Positions 9,674 to 18,744 of a DNA stretch of 64,000 nt are shown one piece after another; the first letter of the stretch is position 1, and each line of letters begins with the position of its first letter. Location: NCBI GenBank assembly GCA_011526365.1, contig WTIO01000082.1:165318-229317 (forward strand). The letters are read 5' to 3'. The translations under genes were made by a program, and so were the position numbers. Below the pieces are notes generated by a model. It had not been told where the DNA came from. It worked only from the letters and a program-made list of their open reading frames with translations, and did no database searches. Source of the stretch: Flavobacteriales bacterium. Lineage in GTDB: Bacteria; Bacteroidota; Bacteroidia; Flavobacteriales; Flavobacteriaceae.

Positions 9674-11068
9674 ATGAGTGCGAAAACACTTTTTGATAAA
9701 GTATGGGACAGCCATGTGGTACATCAAATCGATAAGGGGCCCGATGTGCTTTTTATCGACCGTCATATGGTACATGAAGTAACCAGTCCCGTTGCCTTTT
9801 TAGGCCTTAAAAACAGAGCCATTGAGGTGCTCTACCCAGAGCGCACCTTTGCTACTGCCGACCACAATACCCCTACACTTAATCAGCACTTGCCGGTTAC
9901 AGACCCTCTTTCTGCCAAGCAATTGAAAGCGCTGGAAGAAAATGCTAAAGCCCACAACATTAGCTATTGGGGCCTCGGCCACGAAAAAAATGGTATCGTC
10001 CACGTAGTGGGGCCCGAATACGGGATCACCTTACCAGGAGCTACCATCGTTTGTGGTGATTCGCATACGTCAACCCATGGAGCTTTTGGAGCAATTGCTT
10101 TTGGCATTGGAACCTCTGAAGTAGAGATGGTGTTGGCCAGTCAATGTATCATGCAGCCCAAGCCAAAGAAAATGCGAATTACTATTGATGGTACTTTGCA
10201 AAATGGAGTAACACCAAAGGACGTTGCCCTATTCATAATCTCGCAACTCACTACCTCTGGAGCTACAGGTTATTTTGTAGAATACGCTGGTGAGGTTTTT
10301 GAAAATATGAGTATGGAAGGTCGCATGACTGTTTGCAACCTAAGTATTGAAATGGGAGCACGTGGGGGCATGATTGCACCCGACGCTACAACTTTTGAGT
10401 ACATCCAAGGACGCGAATTTACGCCTAAGGGTGACGCCTGGGACCGTGCGATGGAATATTGGAGTACCCTATCTACTGATGCAGGGGCACATTTCGACAA
10501 AGAATTCTTTTTTGACGGTACGCAAATTGAACCTATGATAACTTTTGGTACCAATCCAGGAATGGGTATTGGCATTCAAAAAAATATTCCCCAACCTACA
10601 GCTTCTCAAGGTAAAGCTACCTATGAAAAATCCCTCAACTATATGGGCTTTTCAGAAGGAGATGCATTGATTGGGAAAAAAATTGATTATGTTTTCCTGG
10701 GCAGCTGTACCAATGGAAGAATTGAAGACTTTAGAGCATTTACATCCATTGTGAAAGGGAAGAAAAAAGCTCCTAATGTAACAGCTTGGCTGGTCCCTGG
10801 GTCGCACCAGGTACGCAAAGCCATAGCCGATGAAGGCCTTCTAACCGTTTTAGAAGAAGCAGGATTTGAACTCAGAGAACCGGGTTGCTCCGCTTGCCTG
10901 GCCATGAATGATGACAAAATTCCTGCCGGAAAATATGCTATAAGTACTTCCAACAGAAACTTTGAGGGACGCCAAGGCCCTGGTGCCCGCACGCTCTTAG
11001 CCAGTCCAATTATGGCCGCTGCGGCAGCTATAACTGGAAAAGTAACGGATCCACGCACCCTCAATTAA
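9674..11068 (+). CDS. leuC: LeuC, 3-isopropylmalate dehydratase large subunit
   Basis: Large subunit of the [4Fe-4S] isomerase that interconverts 2- and 3-isopropylmalate, working as a heterodimer with LeuD. The 464 residues include [20 protein letters not shown] near 130, the cluster Cys in [14 protein letters not shown] near 346, and [11 protein letters not shown] near 407 with the other two cluster cysteines; [13 protein letters not shown] follows. It starts five bases after leuA. The same LeuCD pair could also serve a citramalate route to isoleucine if the fourth gene of the operon is a citramalate synthase. Confidence 0.98.
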   Translation: MSAKTLFDKVWDSHVVHQIDKGPDVLFIDRHMVHEVTSPVAFLGLKNRAIEVLYPERTFATADHNTPTLNQHLPVTDPLSAKQLKALEENAKAHNISYWGLGHEKNGIVHVVGPEYGITLPGATIVCGDSHTSTHGAFGAIAFGIGTSEVEMVLASQCIMQPKPKKMRITIDGTLQNGVTPKDVALFIISQLTTSGATGYFVEYAGEVFENMSMEGRMTVCNLSIEMGARGGMIAPDATTFEYIQGREFTPKGDAWDRAMEYWSTLSTDAGAHFDKEFFFDGTQIEPMITFGTNPGMGIGIQKNIPQPTASQGKATYEKSLNYMGFSEGDALIGKKIDYVFLGSCTNGRIEDFRAFTSIVKGKKKAPNVTAWLVPGSHQVRKAIADEGLLTVLEEAGFELREPGCSACLAMNDDKIPAGKYAISTSNRNFEGRQGPGARTLLASPIMAAAAAITGKVTDPRTLN

Positions 11069-11082
11069 AAAACAAAAACGTC

Positions 11083-11679
11083 ATGGCATACGATAAATTC
11101 ACCACGCTAAACAGCACCGCAGTCCCACTTCCTATTGAAAATGTAGACACCGACCAGATTATCCCTGCACGTTTTCTTAAAGCCACAGAACGAAAAGGGT
11201 TTGGAGACAACCTTTTCCGCGATTGGCGCTTTCATCAAGACGATACCCCTAAAGAAGATTTTGTACTCAACAAGCCTACGTATAGTGGAAAAATTTTGGT
11301 AGGTGGCAAAAACTTCGGCTCTGGATCTTCTAGAGAACACGCAGCCTGGGCAATTTATGATTATGGCTTCCGCTGTGTGGTATCTAGCTTTTTTGCAGAT
11401 ATTTTTAAAAACAATTGTTTAAATATTGGCGTACTCCCAGTACAGGTGTCAGAATCATTTTTACAACAGATTTTTGAGGCCATTGAAAAAGATCCAACAA
11501 CTACCTTAACCGTTGATCTCCCCTCTCAAACTATCCGTTTGGAGGAAACCAAGGCGGAGGAGTCCTTCGAAATAAATCCCTACAAAAAAGGAAATCTTAG
11601 CAATGGGTTTGACGACATTGACTACCTTTTACAACTGAAACCAACGATTAAGGATTTTGCTAACCAGCAGCCGATCTAA
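11083..11679 (+). CDS. leuD: LeuD, 3-isopropylmalate dehydratase small subunit
   Basis: 198-residue swivelling-domain subunit pairing with LeuC. Diagnostic segments are [15 protein letters not shown] near residue 20, [18 protein letters not shown] near 73 (substrate-binding loop) and [13 protein letters not shown] near 110. Length and motifs are typical of bacterial LeuD. It lies 14 bases after leuC and 12 before the second LeuA-like gene, well inside the operon. Confidence 0.97.
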   Translation: MAYDKFTTLNSTAVPLPIENVDTDQIIPARFLKATERKGFGDNLFRDWRFHQDDTPKEDFVLNKPTYSGKILVGGKNFGSGSSREHAAWAIYDYGFRCVVSSFFADIFKNNCLNIGVLPVQVSESFLQQIFEAIEKDPTTTLTVDLPSQTIRLEETKAEESFEINPYKKGNLSNGFDDIDYLLQLKPTIKDFANQQPI

Positions 11680-11691
11680 TTTTACAACGCT

Positions 11692-13215
11692 ATGACGATG
11701 AAGTCACGTGCCATTGAAATAATGGACACTACCCTCAGGGATGGCGAACAAACCTCCGGTGTGGCGTTCCCTGCTGGGGAAAAGTTAGCACTTGCACAGC
11801 TATTACTAAACGAGCTTCAAGTCGATCGCATTGAAATAGCTTCCGCTAGAGTTTCAGAAGGAGAACTTAAGGCCGTAAAAGAAATTTCCAGTTGGGCCAA
11901 AAAAGAAAACAAACTCCATCAAATAGAAGTACTTACTTTTTTAGATGGGGGCCCATCCCTGCAATGGATGCAGGAAACCGAAGTTATCACTCAAAATTTA
12001 CTGACAAAAGGGTCCCTAAATCACTTAAAACACCAACTCAAACAAACACCGGAAGCCCATTTTAAGGCCGTACGTGAACATGTAAGTGCCGCAAAAAAAA
12101 TGGGGATAGAAACCAATGTATACCTTGAAGATTGGAGTAATGGGATGCAAAACAGTCCCGAATATGTTTGGGCCTATTTAGAGGTGTTATCACAACTGCC
12201 CATCAAACGCTTCCTTCTTCCTGACACCTTAGGGGTACTCTCTCCCGATGAAACCTATACTTTTTTAGATGCCATCATTAAACGTTATCCCCACTGTCAT
12301 TTTGACTTTCACGGGCACAATGACTATGACCTGAGTGTAGCCAATGCTATGGCAGCGTTAAAAGCAGGAGTACACGGTTTACACCTCACCGTTAATGGTA
12401 TGGGAGAACGCGCAGGAAATGCCCCATTGGCCAGTGCCATTGCCGTGATCAATGACTTCATGCCCCAATGCCACACCAACATTAATGAAAAAGCTTTGTA
12501 CAAGGTGAGCAAACTGGTGGCAGCCTTCACAGGCTTTCGTATTCCAATAAACAAGCCCATTGTTGGGGCCAACGTTTTTACACAAACCGCAGGAATACAC
12601 GCCGATGGAGATAGCAAAAATAATTTGTACTTCAACGATCTATTGCCTGAGCGCTTTGGTAGAAAACGAAAGTATGCCCTTGGAAAAACTTCTGGAAAAT
12701 CAAACATACAAAAAAACCTTGCAGAGCTGGGCATACAATTAAACGATGCTGAAGTAAAGCTGGTCACCCAGCGAATTATAGAATTAGGAGATAAAAAAGA
12801 ACGGGTTACCTTGGATGATCTACCCTTCATTATCTCCGACGTTTTAGAAAGTACCGCTAGCGAACAAAACATTAAAATTTTGTCCTATGTCCTTACGCAT
12901 GCCAAAGGCCTGCAACCCACAGCCAGTTTAAGTGTCCAAATTGAGGAAAAAGTTTTTGAAGAAACCGCTGCTGGTGACGGGCAGTACGACGCCTTTTTAA
13001 ATGCACTCCACAAAGTGTATAAAAAACAAAAAAGAACACTCCCACGTTTAATTGATTACGAAGTTCGCATTCCTCCAGGAAGTAATTCCGATGCATTATG
13101 TGAAACCTCAATCACTTGGAAATGGGAAGATAAAGAATTTTCTACCCGTGGAATAGATACCGACCAAACGGTGTCGGCCATTAAAGCCACGGAAAAAATG
13201 CTAAATTTATTTTAA
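11692..13215 (+). CDS. Second LeuA-family acyltransferase with regulatory domain (citramalate synthase or long-form isopropylmalate synthase)
   Basis: 507 residues: DRE-TIM barrel ([12 protein letters not shown] at about 11-22, FDFHGHNDYDLSVANAM near 205, VNGMGERAGNAPL near 238, NVFTQTAGIHADGD near 295), then a linker, then a C-terminal LeuA-type allosteric domain (about 390-507) ending in TDQTVSAIKATEKML. It is only distantly similar to the leuA product at the head of the same operon. Two roles fit: a CimA-type citramalate synthase (pyruvate plus acetyl-CoA) sharing LeuCD and LeuB for isoleucine synthesis, or a partner carrying the regulatory domain that LeuA lacks. Position between leuD and leuB is compatible with both; substrate cannot be decided from motifs. 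Confidence 0.85.
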   Translation: MTMKSRAIEIMDTTLRDGEQTSGVAFPAGEKLALAQLLLNELQVDRIEIASARVSEGELKAVKEISSWAKKENKLHQIEVLTFLDGGPSLQWMQETEVITQNLLTKGSLNHLKHQLKQTPEAHFKAVREHVSAAKKMGIETNVYLEDWSNGMQNSPEYVWAYLEVLSQLPIKRFLLPDTLGVLSPDETYTFLDAIIKRYPHCHFDFHGHNDYDLSVANAMAALKAGVHGLHLTVNGMGERAGNAPLASAIAVINDFMPQCHTNINEKALYKVSKLVAAFTGFRIPINKPIVGANVFTQTAGIHADGDSKNNLYFNDLLPERFGRKRKYALGKTSGKSNIQKNLAELGIQLNDAEVKLVTQRIIELGDKKERVTLDDLPFIISDVLESTASEQNIKILSYVLTHAKGLQPTASLSVQIEEKVFEETAAGDGQYDAFLNALHKVYKKQKRTLPRLIDYEVRIPPGSNSDALCETSITWKWEDKEFSTRGIDTDQTVSAIKATEKMLNLF

Positions 13216-13218
13216 TAC

Positions 13219-14286
13219 ATGGAACTAAAAATTGCCCTTCTTGCAGGAGATGGTATTGGCCCCGAAGTGGTGGCTCAAGCCGTAAAAGTATGTGACGCCA
13301 TTGCCAACAAATTTAATCACAACATTCAATGGATGCCTGCTCTTACAGGGGCTGCAGCTATAGATGCCGTTGGAGACCCCTATCCTGAAGAAACCCATGC
13401 GGTTTGTGAAGCCGCCGATGCGGTCCTTTTTGGGGCTATCGGAGATCCGCGCTTCGACAATAATCCTGCAGCTAAGGTACGTCCCGAACAAGGACTGCTC
13501 CGTATGCGCCAAAAGTTAGGCCTATTTGCAAATGTTCGCCCTACATTTACGTTTCCCTCTCTGTTGGAAAAATCTCCCCTAAAAAGGGAACGTATCGAAG
13601 GTACGGATCTTGTTTTTATTCGCGAATTGACAGGAGGTATCTATTTCGGTGAACGCGGGCGTAAAGACGATGGGAATACTGCCTTTGACACCTGTACCTA
13701 TACCCGTGAAGAAATTCAACGCTTAGCAAAAATGGGATTCGAACTGGCCCAAAAACGCCAAAAGAAATTGTGCTGCGTGGATAAAGCCAATGTATTGGAA
13801 AGCTCGCGCTTGTGGCGTGAAACCGTTCAAGCCATGGAGGCAGATTACCACGATGTAGAAGTGAGTTACGAATTTGTAGATGCCGTTGCCATGCGTTTAG
13901 TGCAATGGCCCAACAGCTACGATGTATTGATTACAGAGAACTTATTTGGTGACATCCTCACTGATGAAGCCTCTGTTATTTCTGGTTCCATGGGGTTAAT
14001 GCCATCGGCATCTGTGGGATCAAAAACAGCCTTATTTGAACCTATCCACGGGTCCTTCCCACAAGCTGGAGGAAAAAATATTGCCAACCCTTTAGCAACT
14101 GTACTGTCTTCTGCAATGATGTTCGAAATGGCCTTTAACCTTAAAGAAGAAGGGGCACTAATTCGTGAAGTAGTACAGCAGTCACTAGCTGAGGGAATAG
14201 TCACCGAAGATTTAGTGGAGGGGGATGCAAAAGCCTACAAAACAAGTGAGGTTGGAGACTACCTGGCTAAAAAAGTAGCGGGCTAA
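13219..14286 (+). CDS. leuB: LeuB, 3-isopropylmalate dehydrogenase
   Basis: NAD-dependent oxidative decarboxylation of 3-isopropylmalate to 2-oxoisocaproate. The 355-residue protein starts MELKIALLAGDGIGPEVV and has RPEQGLLRMRQKLGLFANVRP near 93, LTGGIYFGERG near 140, the catalytic Lys/Asp region (CVDKANVLESSRLW near 193, ENLFGDILTDEASVI near 240) and FEPIHGSFPQAGGKN near 272. It starts three bases after the preceding gene and closes the operon; a damaged aldose epimerase follows 15 bases later. Confidence 0.98.
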   Translation: MELKIALLAGDGIGPEVVAQAVKVCDAIANKFNHNIQWMPALTGAAAIDAVGDPYPEETHAVCEAADAVLFGAIGDPRFDNNPAAKVRPEQGLLRMRQKLGLFANVRPTFTFPSLLEKSPLKRERIEGTDLVFIRELTGGIYFGERGRKDDGNTAFDTCTYTREEIQRLAKMGFELAQKRQKKLCCVDKANVLESSRLWRETVQAMEADYHDVEVSYEFVDAVAMRLVQWPNSYDVLITENLFGDILTDEASVISGSMGLMPSASVGSKTALFEPIHGSFPQAGGKNIANPLATVLSSAMMFEMAFNLKEEGALIREVVQQSLAEGIVTEDLVEGDAKAYKTSEVGDYLAKKVAG

Positions 14287-14301
14287 TAGTAGGACTCAAG
14301 C

Positions 14302-15191
14302 ATGGAAAAATGCAGTATTAAGAGAGGTAGGCTTTCGGCTACCATACTCTCTTTTGGTGCCATTTTACATGAACTTTGGATTCCCGATAAAACAATACGC
14401 CAGTAAATACGGTAGCGGGATTACCACAACTCAGTGACTATGATACCGACGAATGGTTTCGAGGAGCTGTCGTTGGTCCCTATGCTGGTCGGCTCTCAAA
14501 TCCAGTGGCCATAAAAAACCAACTGCATACCATAAAACATACCACCAACTATCCCTTGCTTCACGGTGGAGCACACAGTTGGGCAAAACAGTTTTGGCAT
14601 CTTAAACAACTACAACCCCATAGTGTTGAAGCCAGCTTAACCTGTGCCGAGGAATCAAAGGAATTTCCCGGATCCATCACTGTTACGGTACGCTATGAGC
14701 TATTGGAAAATGGGCTGCGCCTTTCGTATGAAGCGTTTACCACTGCCCCTACTCCTATCAATAGCACCAATCATGCCTACTTTAATTTGGGAGGTGACGC
14801 AAATGCAGCCAGCCACCTGCTTACTGTTAATGCACATGAGTATTTGGCACTAGATGCAGCGTTGCTCCCCACACGGGAACAAATACCCACCAAGGGGTCT
14901 CCTTATGATTTTACAAAAGAAAAAGCTGTAAACGACACCGCCTTGGACCACTATTTTATTGCACCTCAGCCGCACAAAGCCTCGTATTATCATCCATCAA
15001 CGGGAATACAAATGGACGTTTTTAGTGACCAATTTGGGATAGTGATTTTTCGTCCGCCTCATTTTGAAGCCCTCTGCTTTGAAAACCAGGCCCCCAGTGA
15101 TGCCACTCGATTTGATACTTTCCCCGACTGCATAGCAACACCGGAACGCCCCTACAAACAGGAAACCAGCTATTTATTTCACATACTGTAG
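14302..15191 (+). pseudogene. galM: Aldose 1-epimerase (galactose mutarotase), frameshifted
   Basis: Reading from ATG 14302 gives an epimerase N terminus (LSFGAILHELWIPDKTIRQ) that hits TAA at 14404. The family sequence resumes in the -1 frame from about 14403 (VNTVAGLPQLSDYDTDEWF, VVGPYAGRL, LLHGGAHSW, STNHAYFNLGG, ALDHYF, FENQAPSDATRF) to 15191. The new frame has a stop at 14388, so one base is missing, or two are extra, between about 14391 and 14403. The catalytic His (TNHAYF) and Glu (FENQ) are intact, so the lesion is recent or a sequencing error. No slippery heptamer argues for programmed frameshifting. A shorter ORF from GTG 14505 would lack the N-terminal strands. The 3' end overlaps the convergent PAP2 gene by 18 bases. 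Confidence 0.85.
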
Positions 15192-15743
15192 GCCCACTTT
15201 TTGTCCAAGAATCCAAAAAAGGCCACCGGAAAATAAACCGAAAAGCGCCCCACAAAAAATGTCCAAAGGATAGTGCACGCCCAAATACACTCGACTTAGG
15301 GCGATTAAAGCTGCCAAAATAAAAAGTAATCCACCGCCTTTACGCTGATGACGCTTAAGAAAACAGCTAAAAAATGTGGCTAGGGCAAAAGAATTGGAAG
15401 CGTGACCAGAGAAAAAGCTATACAGCCCTCCACAGCTTTCCTTTACCAAACGTACGCTGTCTTTAAAAACAGGCTCATGGCAGGGGCGTAAACGTTCTAA
15501 TCCAAATTTAAAAAGGTTGGTTACTTGATCGGTAAAAGCAATCATTAGTCCAACAGTTAGCAATACCGACAAAAAGAAGCTCCAGTGTTTTTTTCTTGCC
15601 ACAAGAACAGCCACCCCTAAATACACCACAACGTTTGTCGCTTTCGCTGAAAGCAATAAGAAAAATGAATCTAAAAACGGAACTCCATTGCTATTAACGA
15701 GTTGAAACAAGGCGCGATCAATGGAGAGTAACCATTCTAACAT
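15174..15743 (-). CDS. PAP2-family membrane phosphatase
   Basis: 189 residues with about five or six membrane helices and the three PAP2 acid-phosphatase signatures: KFGLERLRPCHEP near 80 (KxxxxxxRP), FFSGHASNSFA near 110 (SGH) and SRVYLGVHYPLDIFCGALFG near 155 (SRxxxxxHxxxD). Members dephosphorylate undecaprenyl pyrophosphate, phosphatidic acid or lipid A at the membrane; the exact lipid cannot be read. It is the last gene of a run that includes a 74-residue protein two bases upstream, a MATE pump and an M28 peptidase. Confidence 0.92.
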   Translation of the reverse strand: MLEWLLSIDRALFQLVNSNGVPFLDSFFLLLSAKATNVVVYLGVAVLVARKKHWSFFLSVLLTVGLMIAFTDQVTNLFKFGLERLRPCHEPVFKDSVRLVKESCGGLYSFFSGHASNSFALATFFSCFLKRHQRKGGGLLFILAALIALSRVYLGVHYPLDIFCGALFGLFSGGLFWILGQKVGLQYVK

Positions 15744-15745
15744 AC

Positions 15746-15970
15746 TTACATTTTTTGCATTTCACGATCAAAAAACTCCAGCGCTTCCTGCACTAAAGTC
15801 TCCGTTGTCGCTGCTAATTCCTCAGCATCTTCCTCGTCAAAAGTTTCCATCCAGTGAATGTGGTCGTTGGTAACATTTAGGCAAAAACGTGGGTAAGCCA
15901 TATGAATTACATAAATGACATCGGCTTGTTCAGAACTGTCTGCAATTAAAAATTGTGGTAGGTTTTCCAT
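15746..15970 (-). CDS. Small acidic protein, function unknown
   Basis: 74 residues, rich in Glu and Asp, no signal peptide. It opens MENLPQFLIADSSEQADVIY and continues with IHWMETFDEEDAEELAA and a C-terminal helix ALEFFDREMQ. No domain recognised. It sits seven bases after the MATE gene and two before the PAP2 gene on the same strand, which supports real coding and co-transcription. Confidence 0.75.
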   Translation of the reverse strand: MENLPQFLIADSSEQADVIYVIHMAYPRFCLNVTNDHIHWMETFDEEDAEELAATTETLVQEALEFFDREMQKM

Positions 15971-15977
15971 AAGTGAT

Positions 15978-17354
15978 TTATTGTGAGATTAGTTTTTTAG
16001 ATAAATTTTGAAACCGAAGTAATAAGAGGATGGCCGACGCGGTAAGTCCCGAGAGTAAGCCAATCCAAATTCCTGTTACGCCCAAAGAGGTGTGTATTCC
16101 CAAATAATAACAAATGGGTGCCCCAAACAATACATAAGCAACAAAGGTGATAACCGCAGGAATATTAACGTCTTGCAACCCCCGAAGAGAGCCCAAAACA
16201 ACCGCCTGTAGTCCATCGGAAATTTGAAAGAACGCAGAAACTATTAGCAATTGGGAGGCCCAAAAGAGAACTTCATTCACATCTGCAGCTATAGCGCTGT
16301 TGGAGTTGTTCAAATAGAACGCGGGCAACTGTTCGTTAAAAAGCAAAAAGAAACCGCAGAAGACAGCATCTAATAAAATGATTAAGAAAAAAATAGAAAT
16401 TGCCACCCGACGCAAGCTTACAAAATCGCGCTTGCCTTTTTGGTTACCAACGCGGATCATAGCGGTAACCCCCAATCCCATGGCAAACATGTAGGTCATG
16501 GAAGACAAGTTTAAAGCAATTTGATTGGCCGCTTGTGGATTTTTTCCCAACAATCCAGACATCCAAATGGCAATGGTAAAAAACCCAACTTCAAAAAACA
16601 TTTGCATGGCCGAGGGAAACCCCAAACTGATAATCTTACGCAACAATAAAAGGTCGAGTACTTTCATTTTAAAGCGGCGAACAAAGTCTGCATATCGCTT
16701 GTCGTAACGCATGTAAAGCACTAAAAAGAAGACCATACACCAACGGGCAATAAAGGTCCCCAGGGCTGCGCCAACAATTCCCAATGCTGGAAAGGGGCCA
16801 ATTCCAAATATCAAGACATAATTTACCCCCACATTTACCACATTGGCAAACAGGGTGGCATACATCGGTGGACGGGTGTGCGACAGGCCGTCAGAAAATT
16901 GTTTTAAGGCCTGGAAACTAACCAAAGGAATAAGAGATAATCCTACCCAAAATAAATACGGATAGGCCAATTCAGCTACTTCTGGGGGTTGCCCCATGGA
17001 AAATAACAAGGGTTGGGCCGACAGTACAAAGAGTGCCAAAATGATTCCAAGAAGCAAACACAAAATAAGACTGTGATAGAAAATTTTTCGTCCTTTGGGT
17101 ATATCCCCTTCCCCATCAGATTCCGCTACTAAAGGGGTAATGGCTGTGGAAAAACCAATTCCCAAGGACAAACCTATAAACACAAAGCTATTGCCTAAGG
17201 ATACCGCAGCCAATTCGGCAGTTCCCAATTGACCTACCATGATATTGTCCACCAGTTGCACCAAGGTATGCCCTACCAATCCAATAATTACAGGATAGGC
17301 TAACCTCAGATTATATCCGAACTCACGGGTGTATTGGGTGAAATATGTCCTCAA
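15978..17354 (-). CDS. MATE-family multidrug/Na+ antiporter (NorM-like)
   Basis: 458 residues with 12 predicted hydrophobic helices in two homologous halves. It opens with YPVIIGLVGHTLVQLVDNIMVGQLGTAELAAVSLG, whose DNIMVGQLG and PYLFWVGLSLIPL stretches are typical of NorM-type MATE exporters that expel cationic drugs in exchange for Na+ or H+ across the inner membrane. The start is TTG at 17354, overlapping the TGA of the upstream M28 peptidase by four bases (TTGA); no in-frame ATG exists before residue 39. Substrate unknown. Confidence 0.92.
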   Translation of the reverse strand: MRTYFTQYTREFGYNLRLAYPVIIGLVGHTLVQLVDNIMVGQLGTAELAAVSLGNSFVFIGLSLGIGFSTAITPLVAESDGEGDIPKGRKIFYHSLILCLLLGIILALFVLSAQPLLFSMGQPPEVAELAYPYLFWVGLSLIPLVSFQALKQFSDGLSHTRPPMYATLFANVVNVGVNYVLIFGIGPFPALGIVGAALGTFIARWCMVFFLVLYMRYDKRYADFVRRFKMKVLDLLLLRKIISLGFPSAMQMFFEVGFFTIAIWMSGLLGKNPQAANQIALNLSSMTYMFAMGLGVTAMIRVGNQKGKRDFVSLRRVAISIFFLIILLDAVFCGFFLLFNEQLPAFYLNNSNSAIAADVNEVLFWASQLLIVSAFFQISDGLQAVVLGSLRGLQDVNIPAVITFVAYVLFGAPICYYLGIHTSLGVTGIWIGLLSGLTASAILLLLRFQNLSKKLISQ

Positions 17355-18733
17355 AATCCTAATTGATCAACTAAATACACCAAGCTGGTCATGGCAGCAG
17401 CCCCCAGCTCTAATTCACGCTTATTAATAGCTTCAAAAGTATCAGTGGCCGCGTGATGATGGTCAAAATACCGTTGCGAATCGGGGCGCAGTCCCGACAG
17501 TACAACTTTTCCGTCTTTTAGTGGACCGATATCTGCACCGCTGCCCCCTTGTGAAAATTCAAAGATTTGATAGGGTTCAAAATACTTTTTCCAACTTAAA
17601 ATTTGTTGGAACTGAGCTGGACTACAGTCAAAGCTAAAGCCTCTGGGAGTAAACCCACCTGCATCCGATTCTAGTGCAAAAACATGTTGCTCGTTGTTCT
17701 TTTTAGCTGCCGCAGCATAGGCTTTGCCCCCACGCATTCCGTTTTCTTCGTTCATAAAAAGCACCACACGAATGGTGTGTTTGGGCTGGTAGCCCATGGC
17801 TTTAAAAATGCGTAATACCTCCATAGACTGCACTATTCCAGCACCGTCATCGTGGGCGCCGTCTCCCAAATCCCAGGAGTCGAGATGCCCTCCTACCACG
17901 ATAATTTTTTCGGGCTGTTCACTGCCTTTGAGCTCTCCAATTACATTATGCGAAGGAACATCGGGATAGTTTTTACAGTTTTGCTTAAAGAAAAATTGCA
18001 AGTTGGGATTGAGTTTCAACATAGAACTTAATAACTCTGCCCCATTGGTACTGATGGCAGCAGCAGGAATGCGTTGTCGCAGTGGGAGATCGCCATAATT
18101 CATGGCACCTGTATGAGGGTAATCATCAAGTCGAAGGTTCATTGAGCGCACAATAACGCCTACCGCACCCAGTTTGGCAGCCATAGTTGCTCCTCTGCTT
18201 CGCTGATTTACCGCGCCAGAATAGGCCTGAAAGGTGTTGATTAATTTGGCATCCATGGGACGGTTGTAAAACACAATTTTACCCGCTACTTTCTCGCGCC
18301 CTAAGGCATTTAAATCTTCAAAATTTTGAACCTCCACTACCTGCGCACGAATTCCAACGCTGGGGGTGGCTATAGATCCACCAAGGGCACAAATAGGAAC
18401 ATTGATGGTGTTTCCCGGGCTGGTTTCAATGTTGGCATATTCAAAGTTGCCACGCACCCATTTTGGTACCATTACGGATTGCAAACGCACGGCATCCAAT
18501 GCTAGTGCTTTTAATTCTTCTTCACCCCAACTTACGGCTCGTTCGGCCTCTAAAGAACCTGATAATCGTCCACCAATTTGGTTGGAAAGGTGCTCTAGCC
18601 AAGCATAACTTTTTCCCGAAGTCAACGCGGTATCATAGATGTCCCTAATTTGTGTTTGATGGGAACTGTCCTGTGCAAGGAGTGCATTTCCTGCAAGAAG
18701 AAGCACCGACAACAAATAATGGATTGCTTTCAT
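17351..18733 (-). CDS. Exported M28-family zinc aminopeptidase/carboxypeptidase
   Basis: 460 residues with a signal peptide (YLLSVLLLAGNALLAQ) and a protease-associated insert before the M28 catalytic domain. Dinuclear zinc ligands are visible in order: VVGGHLDSWDLG near 280 (His, Asp), GAHDDGAGIV (bridging Asp), LFMNEENGMRGG near 327 (catalytic Glu pair), ALESDAGGF near 355 (Asp) and FDHHHAATDTFE near 430 (His). The closest known types are carboxypeptidase Q-like and other secreted M28 exopeptidases. It would act in the periplasm or outside, releasing amino acids. Four-base overlap with the following MATE gene. Confidence 0.93.
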   Translation of the reverse strand: MKAIHYLLSVLLLAGNALLAQDSSHQTQIRDIYDTALTSGKSYAWLEHLSNQIGGRLSGSLEAERAVSWGEEELKALALDAVRLQSVMVPKWVRGNFEYANIETSPGNTINVPICALGGSIATPSVGIRAQVVEVQNFEDLNALGREKVAGKIVFYNRPMDAKLINTFQAYSGAVNQRSRGATMAAKLGAVGVIVRSMNLRLDDYPHTGAMNYGDLPLRQRIPAAAISTNGAELLSSMLKLNPNLQFFFKQNCKNYPDVPSHNVIGELKGSEQPEKIIVVGGHLDSWDLGDGAHDDGAGIVQSMEVLRIFKAMGYQPKHTIRVVLFMNEENGMRGGKAYAAAAKKNNEQHVFALESDAGGFTPRGFSFDCSPAQFQQILSWKKYFEPYQIFEFSQGGSGADIGPLKDGKVVLSGLRPDSQRYFDHHHAATDTFEAINKRELELGAAAMTSLVYLVDQLGF

Positions 18734-18744
18734 AATAATAGTAT

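Noticed and set aside
12324..12872. 182-codon open frame opposite the second LeuA-like gene
   Set aside because: Shadow frame on the opposite strand of a clear enzyme gene, with no recognisable motif.
14388..14410. Programmed -1 frameshift in galM
   Set aside because: No X-XXY-YYZ slippery heptamer in frame and no obvious downstream structure; this enzyme family is not known to use frameshifting.
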